Below are positions 10,200 to 20,652 of a stretch of 64,000 bases of DNA, piece after piece. This DNA comes from Brachycybe producta (lineage: Eukaryota; Arthropoda; Diplopoda; Playtdesmida; Andrognathidae): contig JAUPFP010000010.1 of NCBI GenBank assembly GCA_036925085.1, forward strand, positions 5,775,996-5,839,995, read 5' to 3'. The translations under genes were made by a program, and so were the position numbers. The notes under the pieces were generated by a model. That model saw only the letters and a program-made list of their open reading frames with translations. It was not told where the DNA came from and ran no database searches. The stretch's first letter is position 1. Every line of letters starts with the position of its first letter.

Positions 10200-10222
10200 T
10201 TTGATTTGAATTTGAATTTGAG
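10200..10222 (-). repeat. LINE 3' hexamer tail
   Basis: About three copies of TTTGAA on the plus strand, i.e. (TTCAAA)n at the presumed 3' end of the LINE. CR1-like elements often end in such short tandem repeats instead of poly(A). Confidence 0.55.
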
Positions 10223-10397
10223 AAATTACTTTGCAAGCAGCCACAAAGGCCTATGGCAGAGGGACAAGAGTCCAAGTGCACCATAGAAAATGCATTGTCA
10301 AAACCAGAAAATATAAAACCCCATTGATATAAACCCAACAACAATTTCAATATTTTTTTAATGCTGCAAATATAAGCATTGTCAAAACAAAACAAAA

Positions 10398-12455
10398 TTA
10401 TGACTCCCATAAAATACATTTTTCCTGCGCAAAATCCCCGGCAAGCAAGTTCCATTGTCAATTCACCCTAGGGACAAATGACCAGTAATAAGAATCTGTT
10501 CATGCAAAAATCTCTCCAACTGTGTTAGAGTGGTCACCCCTACCTAAATATAATGTCCTGCAAAGTTTACTTGAAGTAGGTTTAGGGCAAGAGCCTGCTA
10601 GCATTCAATTAAAGATATTAAGACTAAAATCTGAACGTCTTGCAAGTAAACTATCCCAACGAAGCTCTGAAAGCATTTTAGTTACACTGTTAGCATATCC
10701 ATATTTACCACAAACAAACCTAGCAGCCCTGTGTTGGACCAATTTTATGGAGTGAGCTAAGTCTGCAGTGTGGGTATTCCACACAGAGCTGCAGTATTCT
10801 AGATGGTGACGTACTTATGATTGATATGCTATACATTGTACCTCCCTGGGACACCTTTTTAGAATGCATTGACTAAACCTTAGCATCTGCATAAACTTTC
10901 AAATAATCTGTTCAACATGCATCTTCCAAGAAATTTTAGCTTTAATCCTTACCCCCAAATAAGTTATTAAGTGGAATGGCCACTATTCTACATGGAAATA
11001 GTATTGGAATTTTTTCCCCTAGCTAACGTTATTAAACAACATTTTTTTCTTATTAAGTTGAAGTTGCCATTTAGAACACCATGCCTCTATTGCTTTCAAG
11101 TCACTATCAATAATATGGCAATCATTGTCAGAAGTAACCTCATGATAAATTATTGTATTATCTGCAAATAGCCGGCAATTGCTGCTAACTTGACTGCTGA
11201 GGTCATTGATATATATAAGAAACAGAAACGGACCCAACACACTACCCTGAGGAACCCCTGACGTAACCCCTATCCAGTCAGATTCAGACCCACCTGCAAC
11301 AACCCTTTGCTTCCTATCACTCAAAAAAGAATGCACCCACTTATACACCTGTTCACCCAAACCATACCCACTAATTTTTTTATTAGTTTTGAGTGAGAAA
11401 CTGTGTCAAATGCCTTGCAGAGATCAACAAAAGCCAAATCTATCTGACTGTCGTTGTCTAAAATTTTCTGAAGGTCATCAACTAAAAGAATAAGCTGGGT
11501 TTCACATGAATGCCCCCTAAGAAACTCATGTTGGTTATCACACAAAATATTGTTTTCTATAAGAAAATTCATTGAGGAGGAATATATAATATGTTCAATG
11601 ACCTTGCAAACTAACCAGGTTACAGACACAGGTTTGTAATTAGTTACCTGAAACTTGTCTCCTGATTTAAAAATTGGACTAACATTATCTAATTTCAACA
11701 TATCTGGTACAATACCTACATCTAAACTCTGTTGAAAAATTAACTGAAGGTATGGTCTCAACTCTTGTGCAAGATTTTTTAAAATGATAGCATACATCCC
11801 ATCTGGACCGCAGGTTTTATTTGAGTCTAATTTTAGAAGTTGCTTGACTATCCCATCTGCAGTTATTACAATTTGATCTATACAAAGAGATGTTGAAAGA
11901 AAACCCTCATGTGGTATGCCATCATCAACTGTGAAGACCTTGTATTGTTCATTTCATAAGGTAGGTTTCTCTACTGGATCTGAAACAAGCTTCCCATTTG
12001 TGTCAAACAGAGAAGGAATAGATTCTCTGCTTCGCATAGTGTTCTTGATGTAATGCCAAAATAACTTTGGGTCCGTTTTTAACCATTCTCTAAGAGTTTT
12101 TGTTTTAAAATTGTCATGAGCAAAAAAGATTTCCTGTTTCGATGCTGTGCATGCAATACGGAATTCATTGGAATTTACTAATGTTGGGTGATTTCTAGCC
12201 CTATTCCTCCATAAGCATTGCTTACGAAGAGCCCTTTTAACTTTGCTAGTTTACCATACCGGTGTGGCACACTCCCTAACTACTTTGGTTGGAATAAAGG
12301 AGGAAGACCCACTTAAAATTAAACTATGAAATCGTGACGAATTCCATTGTTGCACAATCGCAACATCTTCGAACTCTTCAACATAAAGAAGTATGTTCTC
12401 AGATCCCTCATTCTTTAGAAAACCCTGTAGTGAATGAAATGAATTCAGAATTTAG
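10398..12455 (-). pseudogene. LINE ORF2 reverse transcriptase, inactivated
   Basis: From about 12455 a frame reads an endonuclease tail (SSSFIPTKVVRECATPVW), a linker (LREWLKTDPKLFWHYIKN) and RT fingers (NVSPIFKSGDKFQVTNYKPV) to the palm Asp (IDLAFVDLCKAFDTVSH). After a frameshift near 11370 it continues with GVTSGVPQGSVLGPFLFLIY and the catalytic box, which reads FADNT instead of FADDT: the second Asp codon is AAT at 11157-11159. The tail has the usual LEYCSSVWN and SYYWSFVPR patterns, with stop TAA at 10398-10400. In-frame stops near 11950 and 12250 and the Asp-to-Asn change make it dead. Confidence 0.85.
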
Positions 12456-12470
12456 AATATGGCGTCAGTC

Positions 12471-12627
12471 ACAGGTTCAGAGTCCATTCAGGAGCTTCTG
12501 CCGTTAGCTTGCACCCTGATTCTGTCGGCGACTTGCTTCTGTTTCTGAGATTTCTCTAATGTGTGTGTTCAAGGCGGCGTGGAGTCGATTTTCCACATAA
12601 CCGTCTTACCAACTACTCTCGGCTCTC
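12471..12627. other. Junction without recognised feature
   Basis: Transition from the AT-rich LINE to a GC-rich unit. GC rises sharply from about 12475; no motif is recognised. Confidence 0.4.
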
Positions 12628-12776
12628 ATGAGCAAAATCTGCATCAGACTGGAAAAAGAGGAAATCAGAAACAAAGTAAGTCCCTCTAAGGGAATTTCCT
12701 TCTCCTGCCTGTTGGCAGTTCTTTTTTTTGTATTAATAGTGTGTTTTATGGTCAATGACCGTATACACACGTGGTG

Positions 12777-12824
12777 GAAGTGGTTTTGCCACCATGACTG
12801 TTGTCATGGTGGCCAAACCACTTC
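12777..12824. repeat. Strong hairpin, 22-bp arms
   Basis: Arms 12777-12798 and 12803-12824 pair at 21 of 22 positions around a TGTT loop. It is the longest of at least six hairpins between 12750 and 13053. Confidence 0.9.
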
Positions 12825-12841
12825 AGAAAGCACTTTTCCGG

Positions 12842-13053
12842 CGGGTTCAGCCCGTCCGAGCACGGTTTTGCTTGGGAAGGCCCAAGTTCAACGTTGTTTG
12901 GACGGTAGAATCCCGCCAGGGAGTGGTTTTGACCGTTCGAAAACGGTAAAACACAGTTCTGACCGTGAATTACCGACTTCGGATGGTGAAAACGGGAATT
13001 TGCACGGTGAAAGTCCGTGGAATTCACTTTTCCACGGTAAAAACATGTTTTTA
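12842..13053. repeat. Cluster of short perfect hairpins
   Basis: Hairpins: CGGG-TTCAG-CCCG (12842-12854), CTTGGG-AAGG-CCCAAG (12871-12886), ACCGTT-CGAA-AACGGT extended by GTTTT/AAAAC (12926-12952), CACGG/CCGTG (13003-13019), CCGTGGA/TCCACGG (13015-13037) and AAAAAC-ATG-TTTTT (about 13039-13053). The word ACGGT recurs throughout. Confidence 0.8.
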
Positions 13054-15973
13054 ACGGTATGTTCCTTTTCTCCAGGTCCGCCATGGAGAAGGAAAAGGAG
13101 GAAGACAACGAGAGTGGCCAACGGTCCCCCTCCTTCAGCCCGCTGCATCCTGGGGATGCAAGGCTGTTGGAGTCGGGTTCGGAGGGCTCCCCATCATCTA
13201 GTGGACCGAAAACGGCTGACGCTACCACAGAATCAGTTGATTCTCCGGCGGCAGAGGCCGTGGAAAATCAGGAGTCTGCCAAGTCTATTCCGACTGGTGT
13301 CGGAACCTTCTGGGGCAGATACCTTCAATCTCCCCACAGGGAAACGGCTGCTACCACCGTTCAGTCCGTGGCGGCGGTAGTTTCTCCGGTTGGAGAGACT
13401 GCAGAAGCGGGTGTAGATGGTGGGCTAGTACTTCAGAACCCGGGTCTCCGGCTGTGCGAGACCTCCTAGATTGGTCTAGGGTGGTCGAGGACAGTGAGGA
13501 CGTCTCCTTGGGAGCGTCCTTGGTCATTGACACGGAGATGGAGGTCAAAACCACCGTTGATTCTGTGGTTGATGCCTCAAAGCAGTGGCGGACTCGGGAC
13601 GACTCTTCAGAGGGCTCTTCGGAGTCTGACGGAAGTAGCTCAACCTCCGAGGGTAAACCGTCTGGGACGTGATCCCCCGGAGTTCTTCCCACCGATCCAA
13701 TGTCTTTGGAGGCCATGGCTGAGTCCTTGGCCGAAGAAGAAGGCCGCTTGGATCGGTTAGATGAAGCTAGACGGGACATGGTCCAGGAAGGTGGCTTCCT
13801 GGTCGGGGACTGTCGATTCTTCATTGGGGGATTCCCACTGTGCAGGCGAAGAAGGATGGCACAAAGAGGCACAAGAAGAAGTCCGGAGTCGCACGGATCA
13901 CTGTTAGGGCCAAGGTTCTCGCAGAAAGAGAGGCTAAACCCTAAGCCCCCCCTCTCTGGGGCTTCGAGCCAAAACTCTCGCTTGCCCTGACGGTTGTTCA
14001 GGGGCTGCCTGGTCAGAGAAGCCGGCTGCTGTATCGGGTCCGCCCGAGGCAGTAGCTGGCCACTCAGGCTGGCAGTCGAACAAAACAAAGAGGGACCGGC
14101 GAGCGGAGAAGAAGGCTACTCAGCCTCCAGTACCTGCTCCCGGTAAAACGGGAAAATCTGTGAGTGGTGGTGGCAAGGGACAAAAGAGGTCCCGCCCTCA
14201 CACCCCACCAGTTGCCGAAAGCTCAAGAGGCAAGAAGGCCAGGTCCTCAGGTTGAGGAAAGTCCTTTAAACCTCGGAAGCCCGAGAGCTTGGAGGACAGG
14301 CTCAAACAGCTTCAAGCTCAAACAGCGAGCTTGCACTGACAGATTGCTCGTGCGGTCGGAGCAAGTGAGAGACAGGGTTTGAGCGCCGGGCTGCGGAGTT
14401 CCCTCCCCTGCAGGGGATACCCGCCCAGAGCCCGCTCAAAAGAGAAGAACCTCCTGTCGGTCATGGCGTCCCGCCTATTACGAGTGCCACGACCATCGCT
14501 GGCCAGAAGCGAATTGCCGAGAGGGAGGCGATGCAGGTGGCAAGAGTCAGCCAACTCTTGCACCGAAGGAGAAGCCTCTCCTTCGGGATGGTCGAGGAAG
14601 ATTTGTCTCCGGACAGTCATCCTCGGATGTCACCTCGGCTAAGGGTACTTCTGCGAAGAAGAGTATGGCTCCGGCCGGAAAACTTCAAAGAAGGAGTCCG
14701 AAAGGGCGAAGGAGGCTAACCACCCACCTACGCCTGACCGGTCCAGTAAGTCGTCGGGGTCAGTTAAGTCTGACACGACGCATGGTCAACCGTCATCTCA
14801 CGGGAAGAAAAAGAAAAAGAATGACCGTAAAAAGTCCAAGCGTGAGAGGAAGGGGAGTCCGACACCCTCCAGTAGTAGGCGCCAGGGAGCCAAAACTGGA
14901 GGCTTTGTGGCAGAAAAAAAGGAGTCCCAGCGTACTCAGGCAGGCATGCCGGCCAGGAGTCAACCGGTCTATACTCGTCCGGTTGAGGCGGCGCGTATAG
15001 ATGGTAGGTCGATGCACGATGTTTTGGTCGGCACACCTCCATCCTCTCCGAAGGTGGATGCAGTCTCGAGCCTGCAGGCTCGAGCAGTGGGAACCCTTCA
15101 CTGTGTGACTTTGCCCTCACCTAAGGGCGAAGGAACCTTGGTGGCAGGAGTCAGTGTTCCCCCAAGATGTGACCCCGTGACCCCCAGTGGGGGTACACCC
15201 TTTTCTCCGGTCCATGCCGGCAGGGTATTCGATACCCTATGACCAGAAACGTCAGCCTCCCCTAGGCCAGAGGCCGAGGGACAACGTATTCGTGCATTGC
15301 CCCCGTATTCAGGAGCAGAGGTGTATCTGAAGAACCGACTTGGTTTTTGGCAGGACCAGCCGGGAATAGAGGGTTGCCAATACCACAGCCAATACCCTCT
15401 GGATGAGCCACTTCCAGAGCCGTGGGTAGCAAGGCTACCGCCGTGCAACATGTGCCATGTGGTGGCTTTGGTTGTGGAGGTTTTCCAGTAGTAATGGTTG
15501 TGAACCCGGTCCAGCAAACGTTTGCAATTTTGGATGTCTTGGGACTAGATGCCGGGATAGTTCGTCTAGCCCGGCGTGCAGCCCCATTCATCCAACGTTT
15601 GCTGGGATGCGACCTGGGAGGTATGGCTGGACAGTTTATAACTGATCCATTACCAGGGTGCGAAACCGAGCCCGTGGTTGCCCTGGTAGACCTCCTAACA
15701 AGTCGGACGCTTCTCATACATCCGCAACTCCATGATATTTTTTTCGAGGAATTCCGAGCCCTGTTGGAAAGCCGTCTTCGGGGGACGGTCTTCGATACTG
15801 GTTTTGGGTGGCGTAACACCCAGATGTGCCTGTGGTGGGCACATCAGTGGGCTGCGGAGTGGATGGGCTCCACTTTTGCAACACCGCCAGTGAAGCCGTC
15901 CGGCACCTAAGAAGGTCAGGTTCTGGGGAGCAATCCTGGCTGGCTCGACTGACCTGTTCCCGAGACGGAACAG

Positions 15974-16162
15974 GTAAGTTGAAAGGATTGTGGCAACCTG
16001 GTCTGCTCAATTTTAATTTTTTGATTGAGCAGACAAATTCCCTATGGTGGTCTGCCTGACAGCTACAGTTGGTTGTTGGGACAGACGCCATTTTGGTGCC
16101 AGCAGACCTTTCACCATAAAGTCTATGGGTGAGCGGTCAGATGTGACCTCTGTCCCCTCCAG
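15974..16162 (+). other. Putative 189-nt intron with hairpin
   Basis: Donor CAG|GTAAGT (GT at 15974) and acceptor CTGTCCCCTCCAG (AG at 16161-16162) both match the consensus. An 11-bp perfect hairpin (GTCTGCTCAAT / ATTGAGCAGAC) lies at 16001-16034. Across the 3' junction is another hairpin, CCTCCAGG...CCTGGAGG. Confidence 0.35.
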
Positions 16163-16210
16163 GTGCAGTTGCCTGGAGGTTTCCTGTGGCCACACCCATT
16201 AAAAAAACCA

Positions 16211-17330
16211 TTAAAAAACATACAGTATTTTTTTGAAAAAACGAAACATTACTGGTATACATAATGATATATCACTCCCGTGAAGGGAGGTCCAATCGAG
16301 GAAACCCTTCCTGTAGAGTGAAGTGTCCCATGTAAAGGGTGTTGGCAGAGCGCACTTCGCACTGCCAAGTGACCCACCGGTTGTTGAGGAGCCTCTCACT
16401 GGAGGTAACCGCCCCATAGTAGTCCCGGTAAGGGGTACTGTGGGCGGTGCAGCTGGTTGTGGCGGTTTGGAGGCTGCAGGTCCCATACTATTTGATGCAC
16501 CCACGATTGGTCTGGCATGGTGCAAGGCAGACCGGGCCATGTCGCGGGCTAGCTGACTGTGCTTTTAGGCCGATCCCTTGCTCAGGGCCTCCGCTGGTTT
16601 TGCACTTCCTGGGGGAAGACCCAGTGATTCCCTTGGATCACCTCCCTCCCACATTACTCCTTGCAGAAGGTCCGTAATGGCCTTCTGTTTCCTTAAAAAG
16701 GTGGCACGATCGGCAGAAGGCAGAGGTGCTGGGGACACGTGTGTAGACCTTCCAGGAGGGCGACCTGGTGGTAGCGGAGGAGGAGAGTGGCACGAAGCCA
16801 CATTTGTTGGGCCCTGATACACGCAACGATGGTCGCGGTCCAGTTGAACATGCAGGTCCTGTTGGGGTGACATGGCCCTTCAGTTGAAGTCGTCACAAGG
16901 CGGAGGACCATGTCTGGAGGAGCTGTACTGCTCCTGCTGACTTCTTCCGTCAGATCGGCATCGGGGTCGAGGTTGGGAGCCACGAGGCGAAGAGCAGTGT
17001 GGCCATGAATGCAGGAGAGAGTCATGGAAAGAGTGGTGGTCCTTACTGGCCTGTTGAGGTCCTTTTGGGTGGGCCCAGTGGGAACCTTAATGCTGACAGG
17101 TCCGGGGTCTACCACTATGGATGGTAGTGTTGGAGCTGATGCGGTGACTTCCCGACGTGGTGGTGCTGTGCATCGTAGCATTGATGGTGAAGATAGTGAT
17201 GTGAGATGATGAGGTGGTGGCGCCGGCAAATTGAGCAGTGCATCATAGAGAGCGAGTATGTAGACAAGGTAGTTGTGGCGGTGGATGGAGAGCTCAAAAG
17301 CAGTGGCATTAGTGTGGCCGATGGCATTGT
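16211..17330 (-). pseudogene. Degenerate Pro/Thr-rich protein, unidentified
   Basis: The minus-strand text reads from about 17330 (FELSIHRHNYLVYILALYDA) into a Pro/Ser/Thr-rich stretch (APPPHHLTSLSSPS). It shifts frame near 16870, continues through RATFLRKQKAITDLLQ, meets TAA at 16565-16567, and goes on in the same frame with LARDMARSALHHARPIVGAS and a Pro-rich tail to 16211. The frame continuing through the stop supports former coding. No domain is recognised; a Gag-like protein of a second element is one possibility. Confidence 0.35.
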
Positions 17331-17866
17331 TTATTTAGCCCTTTTTAGGTGAGCCTCGATTTGCAGGAGCTCCTCCTTCGGGAGTTGCCCTGTGCAGGGA
17401 AGGCCCAGCTCGGCAAGACGGGAGCAAACTGTGCGAAGCTAAGCGAGGCTTTCCTCCCCATGTACCTTATCTTTTTCTGCCTGTTGTATGGTGGCCTCTT
17501 GTTGCAACTCAAGCTGGAGGTCCTCGAGGGGGTGTGTGTTGGCCCATCACCCCTGCAGTTTTCTCTCGTGGCAGCCCCACCAAGAAGGGGTTGACCAAAA
17601 CCAATGCTGTCATAGAAGCCCTGATTAACACCTCAGGCTATGATGTTAATGTCTATCTTGTCCTCCTGCTCCTCCCAGTAATGTTGGGACGTCGTGACAT
17701 CAAAGGGAACGAGAGTTTCCCCTTGCGCTCGATGTTGGTTGGTTGTCTGAAATTGGTTTTTAGGCATTTCTCCCCGTGCCGGTTGAAGTTCTCCAGCTCG
17801 GAGAAGGTGCGGCACCTAGAAAATGTGCTTGATGACTCTCTCCTGGTCTCCTGGACACTGAAATAG
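17331..17866 (-). pseudogene. Degenerate coiled-coil protein, unidentified
   Basis: The last frame ends with TAA at 17331-17333. It reads LEDLQLELQQEATIQQAEKD, a probable coiled coil, then LAELGLPCTGQLPKEELLQ. Upstream in other frames are VTTSQHYWEEQEDKIDI and FYDSIGFGQPLLGGAATRE. It could be the upstream ORF of the same unit as 16211-17330. The layout loosely recalls Myb/trihelix-type proteins of Harbinger elements, but no Myb tryptophans are seen, so no function is given. Confidence 0.3.
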
Positions 17867-18690
17867 CAAATGAATTACATAGTAATAAGCATTTTAATTT
17901 TTTTTAAAATAAACTTTTCATACCAATTGCAAGTCTGTTTTTCCATTTCACATTTTTTTTAAAAAAAGCATCGTGCTCTCAGGTTTTTCGATTTTTAAAT
18001 AGTGGCGGGTAAACACGCACGCCTTTGAAAGAATTGAACAAGGGGGGAGAACTTTTTTCTCTTATGCCTTGTTTCCACTGGGACGAAATATTCAACTTTT
18101 TGACAATTCAACTGGTGAAAAATGGAAGACATGTGGCCCCGCCCATTCACTATCACAGCCAGGGGGCCAAGTAGGTTCCATTTTTCACAAGTTCAATTGT
18201 TAAAAAGTTGAAATTTTACACCCAGTGGAAACAAGGCCTTAAAGTGAAAATGATTCATATTGAAAAGAGACGTGTTTAATTAACAGATAAACCTTTATTT
18301 TAAATTTTGGACATAAAACAAGAAAAGTAAATGTTTATAAAAAGTATTTTCACGATGAAACAACTTTTGTCTGAGATCCCAGCAACACAATTAGGAATTT
18401 TAATTAAACATGGGAAAGAGGGAGAAATTTTTTATATTTGAAAATAAGTTATTTAGGATGAACAAACTAACTTAAAATCTAATTTAAAATTTCTCTTTTC
18501 ATTTTGAATCATTTTTCCTTTCAAAGAGAAAAAAGTTCTTCCAGTCTCTCACTTCTTTCAAAGACGTGTTTACATGCCCTAATTTATCGGCCCTTGAAAT
18601 AAAAAAAATTGCAATTGGTATGAAAAGTTTATTTTAAAAGAAATTAAAATGCTTATTATTACTATGTGATTCATTTGCTACTCCAGTGTC
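17854..18690. mobile_element. Long inverted-repeat (foldback) element
   Basis: The left arm begins GACACTG...AGCAAATGAAT (17854) and the right arm ends with the complement at 18690. Pairing is good through the shared blocks GCATTTTAAT and AACTTTTCATACCAATTGCA, and weaker through GTAAACACG and GAACTTTTTTCTCTT. Arms are roughly 250-300 bp, interrupted on the left by a MITE. The AT-rich centre (about 18300-18430) has no gene. Superfamily unknown. Confidence 0.8.
18065..18238. mobile_element. 174-bp palindromic MITE, PIF/Harbinger-like
   Basis: Arms of about 60 bp begin GCCTTGTTTCCACTGGG and pair with ...CCCAGTGGAAACAAGGC. TTA occurs on both sides (18062-18064 and 18239-18241), the duplication expected for PIF/Harbinger MITEs. 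The opposite arm of the host inverted repeat lacks the insertion. Confidence 0.85.
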
Positions 18691-18724
18691 AATTTCTTTT
18701 CAAAGATGTAGATGAAACGCAGAG

Positions 18725-18830
18725 TTAAAGCCAGGGTTGTGGGAAATGATTTTTTTTTTAAAAAAATCACATTTTTTGATTTAAATTGGATTTTTTTATT
18801 TAAATCAAGTAATAATTTTTTAAGACCTGC
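18725..18830. repeat. AT-rich foldback (AAATCA / TGATTT palindromes)
   Basis: Repeated inverted words AAATGATTTTTT, AAAAAAATCA, TTTGATTTAAATTGG and ATTTAAATCAAG. Resembles the end of a small AT-rich MITE. The frames here are low complexity. Confidence 0.5.
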
Positions 18831-19027
18831 AATTATTTTGAAACTTTTAGTTTATACTCCAAAGAGAAAAAAAGTGTTTTCCCTCCCCCTTCCATCTTTC
18901 GTTTCTTTCTAACACTTCCTTCATACATCACTGATTAAAGGCGTTTACCGCCATTGTTTAAAGTAGAGGAGAGACTCGCAGCAGGCTGCAGATTAGTCTG
19001 GGCTGCTCAGATTTCTACCACATAATG
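18831..19027. other. No feature recognised
   Basis: AT-rich unique-looking sequence; nothing supported. Confidence 0.4.
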
Positions 19028-19140
19028 GCACAAATACACATATACACCCCCCCCACACACACACACGACCATCACACGCGACACATACCACACATGCCAC
19101 AACACACACACAACCACAACACCCACATCCATGGCCCCCA
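19028..19140. repeat. CA-rich simple sequence
   Basis: Imperfect (CA)n with CCA and CCCC interruptions. A similar tract lies at 22125-22190, beyond the other side of the foldback complex. Confidence 0.85.
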
Positions 19141-19946
19141 CATCCTGAAGTGGGCCCCCAGGCCAAATATTTTTGCGGGCCCCCTACCTACCCGGTAGGT
19201 TGGGGCCTACCAAAGATCCTTGCAGTAGGTCCTACTGCTACGGTTAAGGGCCACCCACCCAGTAATCGCTTTCTGTTGCATGCCGCATTTTTAATTAAGT
19301 TTGCAAATTTCAGCTTTAAATCAAAAAGCATGTCATTTTCTTTTTAAATGTACATGTATCAAACAGGCACGTGTTGTCCATAGCAATAAACCACAAATAC
19401 GAAACAAAAAGGAAAATTTGTTATTACAACCTTTAATTCGTAATTAAAAAATTTCTAATTTGTTATTACAAACTTCAATTCGTTATTATAAATTGTGCTA
19501 TTCGTAATTACAACTTTAAATTCTTAATTACGAACTGTACAATTTGTAATTACGAATTTACAATTCGTATTAGCAAACTTCAAACTCCAATTGCCACTCT
19601 AGTGACAGTAGGCAAAGTAGCTGCACCAGTAAGTTTTTTTTGCCGTTATCTCGTAAATTACTCTCCCAATTTTTGTGGATATTTAAAAATAAAAGACAAA
19701 AGTACGTAGTTTCAAACCCATGCATTAGTTTTTTAATATTCCAAGTTTTTTTTTTGCTTTCGGTGTTTTGTTCAGAACATTGTTGTAAAACCGAAACATT
19801 TAACACGGAAGCGAATGGAGACTTGATATGTCGTTAAGTTCTTTTGCTGTTTTCTTGCACATTACTCAGGGGTGTAGCTAGGGAACCGCAAGACCCGCAA
19901 CTGCGGGGAGGAGGGGGGTGCAGGAGGTGGGCGCAAAAAACGAAAT

Positions 19947-20047
19947 GAAAGTCGATGTATTTTCATAAATAAGTGAATAAATTAAGTGAGTCATTCCAAA
20001 TCACTCACTTAATTTATTCAGTTATTTTCGAAAATAAATCGACTTTT
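19947..20047. repeat. ~100-bp hairpin
   Basis: Arms of about 45 bp from AAAGTCGAT to AATTAAGTGAGT pair with ACTCACTTAATT to ATCGACTTT around a CATTCCAAATC loop. MITE-sized. Confidence 0.85.
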
Positions 20048-20181
20048 ATTGATTATTTACTTTTAAAAACTACATAGTTGCACCAGTAAATCTTCATAGA
20101 GATCAATGGGCACAGCGACTCTGACACCTCACACATGAATTCACGCATCGCTATCTAATGGCAACATTTGTAACAAATTCT

Positions 20182-20222
20182 AATAGAAATCTACTATAAA
20201 TCTAATAGAAATCTACTATAAC
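20182..20222. repeat. 22-bp tandem duplication
   Basis: CTAATAGAAATCTACTATAA occurs twice in tandem. Confidence 0.85.
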
Positions 20223-20276
20223 TTTTTATTCTGTGCTGTGACACCTTAAACAATTAGTGTGCATAAAAATTTTTTA

Positions 20277-20652
20277 GTGGGTGCTATTTTGATGAACGGC
20301 AGAACGGTCCGGAAAACGGTACGAACAGTCCAGAAAATAGTAGGAACGGTCGGAAGGTTTTGTTTAGTAAAATTAAGTTGTTGCAGGGGGTTTGGGGGCG
20401 CAGACCCCGATTTTTCTTTAAGAATTATTAAATCGAATTAGTCTATTGTTCCGACTGTTAACTAATATGCTCAATAGGAGGAACGATCGAAAAAATGGAC
20501 AATACTCTAAAAAAATATTCTACAAAATGGGGGGCTGTGCCCCCAGACCCCTGCAACAAGCTTCATTTTACTAAACCTAACCTTCTGACTGTTTCTACTA
20601 TTTTCCCGACTGTTCGGACCGTTCTGCCGTTCATCAAAATAGCACCTACCCC
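20277..20652. mobile_element. ~375-bp inverted-repeat element nested in the foldback
   Basis: Ends read GGGTGCTATTTTGATGAACG on the left and the complement of GTAGGTGCTATTTTGATGAA on the right. Pairing extends about 120 bp per arm (GGCAGAACGGTCCG, GTTTAGTAAAAT, TGTTGCAGGGG, TGGGGGC). No coding capacity; a MITE or foldback of unknown family. Confidence 0.82.

Larger units (their letters stand above)
10199..12470 (-). mobile_element. 5'-truncated LINE (CR1/jockey-like non-LTR retrotransposon)
   Basis: The minus-strand remnant runs from the end of an endonuclease-type domain (about 12455) through a full RT to a C-terminal tail, a 3' UTR of about 200 bp and a short hexamer repeat at 10200-10222. 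5' truncation and a simple-repeat tail are typical of target-primed reverse transcription. The clade is a guess from the RT motifs. Confidence 0.82.
12676..13075 (+). other. Putative 400-nt intron with hairpins
   Basis: Donor AAA|GTAAGT at 12673-12681 and acceptor TTCCTTTTCTCCAG ending at 13075, 7 bases before the Kozak ATG. The upstream exon has its own short frame (MSKICIRLEKEEIRNK) that would not join in frame with the ATG at 13083, so the exon is probably leader. Inferred from consensus only. Confidence 0.35.
12628..16210 (+). pseudogene. Degenerate Ser/Lys-rich protein unit with putative introns, unidentified
   Basis: The main frame starts at ATG 13083 in a good Kozak context (CCGCCATGG) and reads an acidic Ser-rich protein (SGSEGSPSSSGPKTADATTE). 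It shifts frame near 13420 to PAVRDLLDWSRVVEDSEDVS, meets TGA at 13670-13672, and continues in the same frame (SLEAMAESLAEEEGRLDR). Later pieces are Lys/Arg/Ser-rich (KDGTKRHKKKSG near 13850; KKKKKNDRKKSKRERKGS near 14810) with a short coiled coil (LEDRLKQLQAQ near 14290). The end (15422-15910) is hydrophobic and Trp-rich. Consensus splice sites lie at 12676/13075 and 15974/16162. No catalytic domain was seen. Charge pattern suggests a Gag-like retroelement protein, but a decayed host gene is possible. Confidence 0.4.

Noticed and set aside
10141..10461. 106-codon minus-strand frame
   Set aside because: It overlaps the LINE C-terminus and 3' UTR in another frame and lacks any domain.
15098..15819. 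Long minus-strand frames opposite the Ser/Lys-rich unit (15098-15517, 15262-15819)
   Set aside because: Antisense shadows in GC-rich sequence; composition and continuity through stops favour the plus strand.
17534..17866. 110-codon plus-strand frame
   Set aside because: The complementary strand gives a coherent coiled-coil text ending at 17331; the plus frame has no domain.
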